Shown in pieces: positions 6,251-11,857 of a stretch of 13,434 nt of DNA. Under the pieces are notes generated by a model that was not told where the DNA came from, made no database searches, and was given only the letters and a program-made list of their open reading frames with translations. This DNA comes from an uncultured Eubacteriales bacterium (GTDB lineage: Bacteria; Bacillota; Clostridia; Oscillospirales; Acutalibacteraceae). The number at the start of each line of letters is the position of its first letter. Within the stretch, counting starts at the first letter, position 1. The DNA is taken from the NCBI GenBank assembly GCA_900321195.1, contig ONVG01000056.1, forward strand, positions 1 to 13,434, written 5' to 3'. The position numbers and the translations under genes are program-made.

Positions 6251-7848
6251 TAATTTTTGCTGAAGTCGGTGAGGATAAGGTCTTTGTTGTGCTCGACAGC
6301 CCATGTTATGTTCCATTCGCTTGAGAATAATAACAGATGCTTGCCCTTGAGGTCTTGTATGCGCTTGGTGTCCGAGGTGAGATTGAGCTTCTTCGGGTCT
6401 ATGTTGTCGTTGTCTATCCAGCGTATAAGCTCATAAGGCATGCCTTCAAGTATTATATCAACATTGTACTCGTTTTTGAGCCTGTATTCGAGTACTTCAA
6501 ACTGCAGTACGCCTACAACTCCAACTATTACTTCTTCCATTCCTCCGCCAAGATTCTGGAATATCTGTATTGCGCCTTCCTGCGCTATCTGTGTTATTCC
6601 CTTTACAAACTGCTTGCGCTTCATGGTGTCTTTAAGCCGTACCTGAGCAAAATGCTCCGGCGCAAAGGTAGGTATTCCTTCAAAACGTACCTTCTTCGAC
6701 GGTGAACATACCGTGTCGCCTATCGAGAATATTCCGGGGTCAAATACACCTATTATATCGCCTGCATAGGCTTCATCTATTACCTCTCTGTCCTGAGCCA
6801 TAAGCTGCTGCGGCTGGGACAGACGCATTTTTTTATCGCCCTGAACATGATATACTTCCATTGACTTTTCATATCTGCCCGAACATATACGCATGAATGC
6901 TATCCTGTCACGGTGCGCTTTGTTCATGTTTGCCTGTATCTTGAATACAAATGCGGAAAATTTATCCTCAAACGGGTCAACTTCGCCGTCTACAGTGTTT
7001 CGCGGCAGCGGCGGCGTTGTCATTTTAAGAAAATCCGCAAGAAACGGCTCTACACCGAAATTCGTGAGCGCCGAACCGAAAAATACGGGCGTAAGTCTGC
7101 CGTGGCGTACTTCGTCAAGGTCAAGCTCATCTCCTGCGCCTTCAAGAAGCTCTATATCATCCCTCAAAGTCTGCGCAAGAGTGTCTCCGAGCCTGTCATC
7201 AAGATTCGGGTCATCTATTTTCAGCTTATCGGTCTCAACTTCACGCTGTCCGTTGTTTGCAGTAAAGGCAAGTATCTCCTTAGCAGCAAATTCATAAACG
7301 CCTTTGAAATCTCGTCCGCAGCCTATAGGCCAGTTCATCGGGCATGTGTGTATGCCGAGAACATCCTCTATATCCTCCAAAAGCTCATAAGGACTTTTTG
7401 CCTCTCTGTCCATCTTGTTTATAAACGTAAATATCGGTATATCCCTTAAAAGACAGACCTTGAAAAGCTTTCTTGTCTGAGCCTCAACACCCTTTGATGC
7501 ATCTATTACCATTACAGCCGAGTCTGCCGCCATAAGAGTTCTGTAGGTGTCCTCGGAAAAGTCCTGGTGTCCGGGAGTGTCGATTATGTTTACACAATAT
7601 CCGTCATAATTGAACTGCATAACGGACGAGGTAACAGAAATACCTCTCTGCTTTTCTATATCCATCCAGTCCGAAACTGCATGTTTGTCCGTTTTCTTTC
7701 CCTTTACCGAGCCTGCAAGCTGTATAGTTCCGGTATAGAGCAGCAGCTTTTCAGTCAAGGTCGTTTTTCCTGCGTCAGGGTGCGATATTATCGCAAAGGT
7801 TCTTCTTTTTTCAATAAGTTCTTTAAGTTCTCTGTTATCCGTTGGCAA
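6250..7848 (-). CDS. prfC: Peptide chain release factor 3
   Basis: RF3 is a translational GTPase that releases RF1/RF2 from the ribosome after peptide hydrolysis and helps post-transfer quality control. At 532 aa it matches the usual length of about 529. The GTPase motifs are in order: G1 SHPDAGKTT (22-30), switch I RGISVTSS (68-75), G3 DTPGH (90-94), G4 NKMD (144-147). The KKTDKHAVSDWMDIEKQRG block separates RF3 from EF-G. The initiator is TTG at 7848, with a strong AGGAGG (7856-7861) seven bases upstream; no better ATG exists nearby. It is monocistronic, with its own promoter (7888-7916), and converges on the plus-strand operon with the shared terminator at 6034-6068. A 12-bp tandem repeat begins at its stop codon. 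Confidence 0.96.
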   Translation of the reverse strand: MPTDNRELKELIEKRRTFAIISHPDAGKTTLTEKLLLYTGTIQLAGSVKGKKTDKHAVSDWMDIEKQRGISVTSSVMQFNYDGYCVNIIDTPGHQDFSEDTYRTLMAADSAVMVIDASKGVEAQTRKLFKVCLLRDIPIFTFINKMDREAKSPYELLEDIEDVLGIHTCPMNWPIGCGRDFKGVYEFAAKEILAFTANNGQREVETDKLKIDDPNLDDRLGDTLAQTLRDDIELLEGAGDELDLDEVRHGRLTPVFFGSALTNFGVEPFLADFLKMTTPPLPRNTVDGEVDPFEDKFSAFVFKIQANMNKAHRDRIAFMRICSGRYEKSMEVYHVQGDKKMRLSQPQQLMAQDREVIDEAYAGDIIGVFDPGIFSIGDTVCSPSKKVRFEGIPTFAPEHFAQVRLKDTMKRKQFVKGITQIAQEGAIQIFQNLGGGMEEVIVGVVGVLQFEVLEYRLKNEYNVDIILEGMPYELIRWIDNDNIDPKKLNLTSDTKRIQDLKGKHLLLFSSEWNITWAVEHNKDLILTDFSKN

Positions 7849-7887
7849 GCTGTTTCCTCCTGATCTGTCTTATTATTCCAATATAAT

Positions 7888-7916
7888 ATTTTACCGCAAA
7901 CTATACCGATAATCAA
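7888..7916 (-). promoter_or_regulatory. Sigma-A-type promoter of prfC
   Basis: On the minus strand TTGATT (7911-7916) and TAAAAT (7888-7893) are separated by exactly 17 bp. Transcription would begin near 7881, giving a leader of about 30 nt that ends in the AGGAGG site. Confidence 0.7.
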
Positions 7917-7924
7917 GTAAAATT

Positions 7925-7960
7925 ACTCTGCCGCAGAGTGCCTCCGCTGTCGATTCGCGC
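7925..7960. repeat. Small hairpin and possible repeat fragment
   Basis: ACTCTG (7925-7930) pairs with CAGAGT (7934-7939) around a CCG loop. It is followed by CTGTCGATTCGCG (7948-7960), which resembles the GCCGATTCGCG core of the left-edge repeat. There is no T-tract. It may be a decayed fragment of the same interspersed repeat, though the match is too short to be sure. Confidence 0.35.
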
Positions 7961-7972
7961 CTACATAAACTT

Positions 7973-8003
7973 GAAAAAAAACAACCACCCTATTGGGTGG
8001 CTG
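7973..8003 (-). terminator. Intrinsic terminator of the 5S gene
   Basis: On the minus strand CCACCC (7995-8000) pairs with GGGTGG (7985-7990) around a 4-nt loop, followed by a run of T residues (8 bases at 7974-7981). It begins about 9 nt after the 5S 3' end. Confidence 0.85.
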
Positions 8004-8008
8004 CTTTA

Positions 8009-8122
8009 AGTGTTGGCATCTTCCTATCTTTCCGGATCGTCACCAATCGAGTATTTTCGGCACCATTGAGCTTAACTTCCGTGTTCGGTATGGGAACGGG
8101 TGGACCCTCGCTTCAAACGACT
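8009..8122 (-). rRNA. rrf: 5S ribosomal RNA (solitary copy)
   Basis: The minus strand carries the universally conserved 5S core CCACCCGTTCCCATACCGAA followed by CACGGAAGTTAAGCTC, as in B. subtilis 5S. At about 114 nt the length is normal. Ends were set by pairing AGUCGUUUG (from 8122) with CCAACACU (to 8009). This terminal helix needs a bulged C and one U/C mismatch, weaker than a typical helix I. No 16S, 23S or tRNA gene is adjacent: prfC lies downstream and serS upstream. A strong promoter starts transcription at or next to the 5S 5' end and a terminator follows. The gene is therefore an independent unit, probably an extra 5S copy. Decay to a pseudogene is possible, but the intact core argues against it. 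Confidence 0.92.
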
Positions 8123-8127
8123 GTTAT

Positions 8128-8156
8128 ATTATATCATCTCATTCCAAAAAATGCAA
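8128..8156 (-). promoter_or_regulatory. Promoter of the solitary 5S gene
   Basis: On the minus strand TTGCAT (8151-8156), a 17-bp spacer and TATAAT (8128-8133) preceded by TGA form a strong extended -10 promoter. The predicted start at 8121-8122 coincides with the inferred 5' end of 5S. The AT-rich DNA upstream (8157-8200), including a TATAC dyad at 8167-8181, is placed where an UP element would act. Confidence 0.82.
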
Positions 8157-8498
8157 GCACTTTTTATATACTATTTGTATTTTACTTGATATTTCTTTGA
8201 TTAATATACAATTAGTATAGCAATTATTTTGATATACTTTCGGTTATATTATACCATTTGTATATTTGCTACTTTAAGGATATTTCTTTATTATTATACT
8301 TTAAGTATTATACATTAAGTATAATTTATTTTAATATATACTATAGGTGATATAAAACCAAAATTCCGACAAAGTTTTCAACCGTTTGCTGTTGTTAAGT
8401 GGAAAACTTTTTTTAAATCTTTTTTTCAACTAAGTACTTACAGTTTGTTGAAAACTTTTCCTGAAATATTTTTTCCACCGTTCGTCCATGAAATGTTG
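8157..8498. other. Gene-free region between the 5S promoter and the serS terminator
   Basis: About 340 bp with no credible coding sequence, lying between a minus-strand terminator and a minus-strand promoter, so no obvious transcript crosses it. The left two-thirds is extremely AT-rich and carries a set of TATAC-N5-GTATA dyads. The right third carries six TTTTCMAC motifs in alternating orientation. Both sets are annotated separately. Confidence 0.75.
8167..8351. repeat. Array of TATAC-N5-GTATA dyads
   Basis: TATAC occurs at 8167, 8205, 8233, 8250, 8295, 8309 and 8337, each followed five bases later by GT. The full or nearly full dyads are 8167-8181 (GTATT end), 8205-8219, 8250-8264, 8295-8309 (GTATT end) and 8309-8323; those at 8233 and 8337 keep only part of the right arm. 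The copies at 8295 and 8309 overlap by one base and build a 31-bp imperfect palindrome (8294-8324). Such regularity looks like operator or binding-site DNA, but no known regulator site is recognised. Confidence 0.65.
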
Positions 8499-8502
8499 AA
8501 AA
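8375..8502. repeat. Six alternating TTTTCMAC motifs with 48-bp periodicity
   Basis: Nine-mers TTTTCMACN start at 8375 (+), 8398 (-), 8423 (+), 8446 (-), 8471 (+) and 8494 (-). Steps are 23, 25, 23, 25 and 23 bp, so each strand's copies recur exactly every 48 bp. Sequence between motifs is not conserved, which points to protein binding rather than recent duplication. Three copies extend to AAAGTTTTCMAC. TTTTCCACT and TTTTCCACC are one base from the DnaA-box variant TTTTCCACA; the TTTTCAAC copies are farther from it. The last motif overlaps the serS terminator T-tract. Confidence 0.75.
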
Positions 8503-8542
8503 AAAAACAGGTACGGCACTAATACGAGTTACCGTACCTGTT
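8499..8542 (-). terminator. Intrinsic terminator of serS
   Basis: On the minus strand ACAGGTACGG (8532-8541) pairs perfectly with CCGTACCTGT (8507-8516) around a 15-nt loop, followed by nine T residues (8499-8507). It begins about 47 nt after the serS stop codon. The stem sequence resembles that of the terminator at 6034-6068. Confidence 0.88.
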
Positions 8543-8588
8543 GATCAATCATCATTCAGAAAAGCTTTCAAGCTCCGATAATTGTTGA

Positions 8589-9866
8589 TTATTTTATGAC
8601 ATCTATTCCCATATACGGACGGAGAACCTCCGGAACTGTTACAGAACCGTCTGCATTCTGGTACTGCTCAACGATAGCAGGGATAACACGGCTCGTTGCA
8701 AGACCTGATGCGTTGAGAGTATGAGCAAAATGCATTTTCTTGTCCTCTCCTCTGTATCTTACATTTCCTCTGCGCGCCTGATATGAACGTGCGTTTGATG
8801 CAGAGCTTACTTCCTTGTATATCTCCATGCTGGGTATCCATACTTCTATATCGTATGTTCTTGCCATTGAGAATGAGCAGTCGCCTGCGGCAAGCTTGCT
8901 CAGACGATAATGGAGTCCAAGCTCCTGAACAAGCTTTTCAGCCTTGCCTACAAGCTCTTCAAATGCGATATCTGACTTATCGTCCTCTGTGTACTGTACC
9001 ATCTCGACCTTGTTGAACTGGTGTCCTCTTATCATTCCTCTTTCCTCGGAACGATAGCTGCCTGCTTCACGGCGGTAGCATGGTGTGTATGCGATATACT
9101 TCTTCGGAAGCTCTTCTATCGGGATTATCTCATCTCTGTGAAGATTTACAAGAGCTGTTTCTGCTGTCGGGAGCATGAATTTTTCATCATTGCTTGTAGG
9201 ATTCTTTATCCAGTAAACTTCGTCTGTAAACTTCGGGAACTGTCCTGCAACATATCCGCACTGATAGCCAAGCATGTGCGGCGGAAGTATGAATTCATAG
9301 CCGTCATTTATATGCTCGTTGATAAAGAAGTTGAGGAGCGCCCATTCAAGTCTTGAACCCCAGCCTCTGTACAGCCAGCTTCCTGCGCCTGCTATTTTTG
9401 CGCCTCTCTGATAGTCTATCATTCCAAGGCTTTCGCAAAGCTCAACATGATTTTTCATCGGGAAATCGAACTTAGGCTTTTCACCGAAATAATGTACAGG
9501 CTCATTCTGCTCCTTGCCGCCTGCACATACATCCTCATCCGGAAGATTCGGGAGTGAAAGAAGAAGTGAAGTCTGCTTTTCTTCAAGCTCGGCTATTTTT
9601 ACATCTCCGTCTTTTATCTGAGCAACAAGCTCTTTCATCTTTGCCATTATCTCGCTTGCGTCACCGCCGGCTTTTTTTATCTGAGGTATCTGCTTGCTTG
9701 CAGCGTTCTGCTCAGCCTTCATAGCCTCTACCTTGCCCATCTGCTCACGCTTTTCAGCGTCAACAGCGATTATCTCGTCAACAATGCTGTCGAGATCCAT
9801 TTCTCTTTTCTTGATCCTTGCCTTTATCTCATCCGGTTTTTCTCTGAGATACTTAATGTCTATCAT
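8589..9866 (-). CDS. serS: Seryl-tRNA synthetase
   Basis: SerRS charges tRNA-Ser (and tRNA-Sec) with serine. The 425-aa protein has the N-terminal tRNA-binding coiled coil (about 27-110). The class II catalytic core shows the TxE loop LPTAETAL (232-239), motif 2 CYRREAGSYRSEERG (263-277) and motif 3 NASGLATSRVIPAIVE (385-400). One departure from common bacterial SerRS is GYVAGQFPKF (204-213) where GTGQLPKF is usual; the flanking AGSWLYRGWGSRLEWAL (161-177) also differs from the common GSRFYFLKG-like stretch. This suggests a divergent subtype rather than loss of function. ATG 9866 has AGGAGG (9875-9880) eight bases upstream. The leader is too short for a T-box. It has its own promoter and terminator, downstream of parAB. 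Confidence 0.95.
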   Translation of the reverse strand: MIDIKYLREKPDEIKARIKKREMDLDSIVDEIIAVDAEKREQMGKVEAMKAEQNAASKQIPQIKKAGGDASEIMAKMKELVAQIKDGDVKIAELEEKQTSLLLSLPNLPDEDVCAGGKEQNEPVHYFGEKPKFDFPMKNHVELCESLGMIDYQRGAKIAGAGSWLYRGWGSRLEWALLNFFINEHINDGYEFILPPHMLGYQCGYVAGQFPKFTDEVYWIKNPTSNDEKFMLPTAETALVNLHRDEIIPIEELPKKYIAYTPCYRREAGSYRSEERGMIRGHQFNKVEMVQYTEDDKSDIAFEELVGKAEKLVQELGLHYRLSKLAAGDCSFSMARTYDIEVWIPSMEIYKEVSSASNARSYQARRGNVRYRGEDKKMHFAHTLNASGLATSRVIPAIVEQYQNADGSVTVPEVLRPYMGIDVIK

Positions 9867-9908
9867 TTTTTATTCCTCCTGAAATTTATAAGAATTTTTG
9901 ACTATACT

Positions 9909-9917
9909 ATTATAACA
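9909..9917 (-). promoter_or_regulatory. Extended -10 promoter of serS
   Basis: On the minus strand TGT-TATAAT (9909-9917) forms an extended -10 element. The -35 position at 17 bp (TGGAAT) is weak. A start near 9902 leaves a leader of about 35 nt. Read-through from parB could also contribute, because no strong terminator is seen between 9918 and 10008; only a 7-bp inverted repeat with a long loop (CGGAAAT 9950-9956 with ATTTCCG 9988-9994) is present. Confidence 0.65.
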
Positions 9918-10008
9918 CAACGGAAAACAATATTCCATAATTTTTTACACGGAAATCAATTTTATCCGGCAGTTATCGTGAGTAAACATTTCCGCCTAAG
10001 CTGCTTCT

Positions 10009-10866
10009 TTATCTATCAAAATATGCAGCAAGCTCGCTGAGGTCTTCTTCACTGTAGAATTCTATCTGGAGAATGCCGCCGCTGTCTTTGCCGTTAACGA
10101 CCTTTACCTTGCGGCTGAGATGCTCATTCAGTGAAAGCTCCACTTCATCAAAAAATGTACTGCGCTTATGAGTTTCCGCTGCCTGATGCTCCCCCTTCTG
10201 CTCATTGATGCTCTTTGCTATCCTCTCGATATCCCTTACTGTAAGGTCATTCTTTACTATGAGCTGCGCTATCCTTAACTGTTCGTCAGCGTTATCTATA
10301 GAAAGCAAAGCCCTTGCATGTCCCGTGGTTATCTCGCCGTTTCTCAGCATGTCAAGTATTTCCTGACTCAGCTTTAGAAGTCTGAGCGCATTCGTTATGA
10401 CAGGTCTGCTCTTGCCGACAGTCTTTGATAACTCGTCCTGAGTAAATCCGTACTCGTCTATGAGCGTCTTGTATCCGAGTGCTTCTTCAACGGGATTCAG
10501 GTTCTCTCTTTGCAGATTTTCTATCATAGATATCTGCATCGTCTCCGAATCGCTTAACTCTCGTATTATGACCGGAACTTCAAAAAGTCCTGCCATTCTG
10601 CTTGCTCTCCAGCGTCTTTCACCCGCTACGAGCTGATATCCGCCCTCCGGCAGCGGCCTTACAAGCAAAGGCTGCAAAACTCCGTGTGCTGCTATGGAAT
10701 CCGCAAGCTCTCTCAGACTTTCTTCATTGAAGTCATGTCTTGGCTGTGAACGGTTCGGCTCTATTTCGGATATTTTCAAAGTGACGGTTCCTGCGGAGTC
10801 CTCTGCATCATTTTCCATGAATAATGCATCAAGCCCCTTTCCCAATCCGCCGCGTTTCAATGCCAT
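10009..10866 (-). CDS. parB: Chromosome-partitioning protein ParB (Spo0J)
   Basis: ParB is a CTP-dependent DNA clamp that loads at parS palindromes, spreads along DNA and recruits SMC while stimulating ParA. The 285-aa protein opens with the typical RGGLGKGLDALF. The N-terminal CTP-binding domain shows GERRWRA (82-88) and ENLQRENLNPVEEA (116-129). The parS-reading helix-turn-helix is about 141-165 (TQDELSKTVGKSRPVITNAL), and a C-terminal dimerisation segment ends in ELAAYFDR. ATG 10866 has AGGAGG (10876-10881) nine bases upstream. Only 14 bp separate it from parA, so the two are cotranscribed. Its expected target, TGTTTCACGTGAAACA, occurs in the parA leader and repeatedly beyond mnmE. Noc, a ParB paralogue, is less likely given the ParA partner. 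Confidence 0.96.
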   Translation of the reverse strand: MALKRGGLGKGLDALFMENDAEDSAGTVTLKISEIEPNRSQPRHDFNEESLRELADSIAAHGVLQPLLVRPLPEGGYQLVAGERRWRASRMAGLFEVPVIIRELSDSETMQISMIENLQRENLNPVEEALGYKTLIDEYGFTQDELSKTVGKSRPVITNALRLLKLSQEILDMLRNGEITTGHARALLSIDNADEQLRIAQLIVKNDLTVRDIERIAKSINEQKGEHQAAETHKRSTFFDEVELSLNEHLSRKVKVVNGKDSGGILQIEFYSEEDLSELAAYFDR

Positions 10867-10880
10867 TTATCTTATCCTCC

Positions 10881-11645
10881 TTACCTGTTGTTTTTTATTA
10901 TCTCCTCAGAAAGCGCCATATATGCGGCTGTTCCCTTGCATGATTTATCAAAATACATTATAGGCATACCAAAGCTCGGTGCTTCCGAAAGTCTTACGCC
11001 TCTCGGTATGACAGCCGAAAATACCTTTCGCGGAAAGAACTTCTTTACTTCTTCAACTACCTGCTGTGTAAGGTTGAGTCTGCCGTCATACATAGTAAGC
11101 AATACGCCCTCTATATCAAGGTACTGATTATAGCTGCGCTTTACCTTCCTTACGGTGTTCATCAGCTGCGACAGACCTTCAAGCGCATAGTATTCAGGCT
11201 GTATCGGAACCAAAAGAGTATCTGCCGCACAGAATGCGTTTGTAGTTATAAGTCCGAGAGAAGGCGGACAGTCTATGAAAATAAAATCATAATTTCCCTT
11301 TATAAGCGCCAGAGCATTCTTGAGCCTTGCTTCACGATGTTCTATCTCGACAAGCTCCAGCTCTGCCGCAGCAAGATCCATGCTTGCGCCTATTACATCA
11401 AGACCTGCAAAATTTGTGCTTACTACAGCATCCTCAGCCTTAACCCCGTTTATCATTACATCATACGAGGAATACTTTATACTGCGCTTATCGATACCAA
11501 CGCCGCTCGTCGCATTTCCCTGCGGGTCAATATCTATGAGCAGCACCTTCTTTCCTAATTTGGCAATACCTGCCGCCGTATTTACTGCCGTTGTAGTTTT
11601 ACCTACTCCGCCCTTCTGATTTGTAACTGCAATTACCTTTCCCAA
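10881..11645 (-). CDS. parA: Chromosome-partitioning ATPase ParA (Soj)
   Basis: ParA is a P-loop ATPase that dimerises on ATP, coats the nucleoid and drives segregation of ParB-parS complexes; in B. subtilis, Soj also controls DnaA. With the chosen start it is 254 aa. The deviant Walker A is KGGVGKTT (11-18, signature lysine K11), Walker A' is DIDPQGN (38-44) and Walker B is FIFIDCPPS. I chose TTG at 11645 because GGGAGG (11654-11659) lies eight bases upstream and the protein then begins GKVIAVTNQKGG, as in the family. A longer frame back to ATG 11729 would add 28 residues but would translate the parS palindrome (as FHVKH) and start within a few bases of the predicted transcription start, so it is unlikely. 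It is the first gene of parA-parB. Confidence 0.95.
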   Translation of the reverse strand: MGKVIAVTNQKGGVGKTTTAVNTAAGIAKLGKKVLLIDIDPQGNATSGVGIDKRSIKYSSYDVMINGVKAEDAVVSTNFAGLDVIGASMDLAAAELELVEIEHREARLKNALALIKGNYDFIFIDCPPSLGLITTNAFCAADTLLVPIQPEYYALEGLSQLMNTVRKVKRSYNQYLDIEGVLLTMYDGRLNLTQQVVEEVKKFFPRKVFSAVIPRGVRLSEAPSFGMPIMYFDKSCKGTAAYMALSEEIIKNNR

Positions 11646-11681
11646 ATTCTTTACCTCCCATAGCAGAATATTATCTGCGGA

Positions 11682-11699
11682 ATGTTTCACGTGAAACAT
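11682..11699. promoter_or_regulatory. parS site in the parA leader
   Basis: A perfect palindrome TGTTTCACGTGAAACA (11683-11698), extended by A/T to 18 bp, is identical to the Firmicute parS core. It lies 28-43 nt downstream of the predicted parA start site and upstream of the ribosome site. ParB bound here could repress or tune its own operon as well as nucleate a partition complex. Confidence 0.92.
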
Positions 11700-11732
11700 C
11701 ATTAATGATACAATAATTTTTTTCACCACTCT

Positions 11733-11761
11733 ATTATATCACGAACAAAACCGAATATCAA
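11733..11761 (-). promoter_or_regulatory. Promoter of parA-parB
   Basis: On the minus strand TTGATA (11756-11761), a 17-bp spacer and TATAAT (11733-11738) preceded by TGA form a strong extended -10 promoter. The predicted start is near 11726. Confidence 0.82.
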
Positions 11762-11797
11762 TAAATCGTTTCAATATAAACTAATATTTTATACTTA

Positions 11798-11826
11798 TTG
11801 TCAGATAAATGCAGTTATGATATAAT
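11798..11826 (+). promoter_or_regulatory. Promoter of mnmE, divergent from parA
   Basis: TTGTCA (11798-11803), a 17-bp spacer and TATAAT (11821-11826) preceded by TGA form a strong extended -10 promoter. Transcription would begin near 11833, about 25 nt before the ATG. The two divergent -35 boxes are 36 bp apart. A partial TATAC-TTATT-GT motif overlaps the -35 region at 11790. Confidence 0.82.
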
Positions 11827-11857
11827 CATATTATCAATTATAAACGGAGAGATAACT

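Noticed and set aside
6107..6316. 69-aa minus-strand frame overlapping the prfC 3' end
   Set aside because: It overlaps prfC out of frame and crosses the 12-bp repeat and the interspersed repeat, with no ribosome site.
7993..8220. Plus-strand frames over the 5S gene
   Set aside because: They are antisense translations of the conserved 5S core (RYGNGW-like peptide), a well-known annotation error.
8157..8502. Confident call of oriC at the paired arrays
   Set aside because: AT-rich DNA beside alternating boxes is suggestive, but most boxes differ from the DnaA consensus, no dnaA or dnaN is present, and serS and parAB point toward the region. It is kept as a hypothesis only.
9867..10008. T-box or riboswitch upstream of serS
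   Set aside because: The leader after the predicted start is only about 35 nt, with no T-box motif or terminator/antiterminator pair.
11646..11729. N-terminal extension of ParA starting at ATG 11729
   Set aside because: It would translate the parS palindrome, starts within a few bases of the predicted transcription start, and precedes the family-typical N-terminus; TTG 11645 has a strong ribosome site.
11798..11857. 20-aa N-terminal extension of MnmE
   Set aside because: The upstream TTG lies in the -35 box of the mnmE promoter; ATG 11858 has a good ribosome site and gives the standard length.
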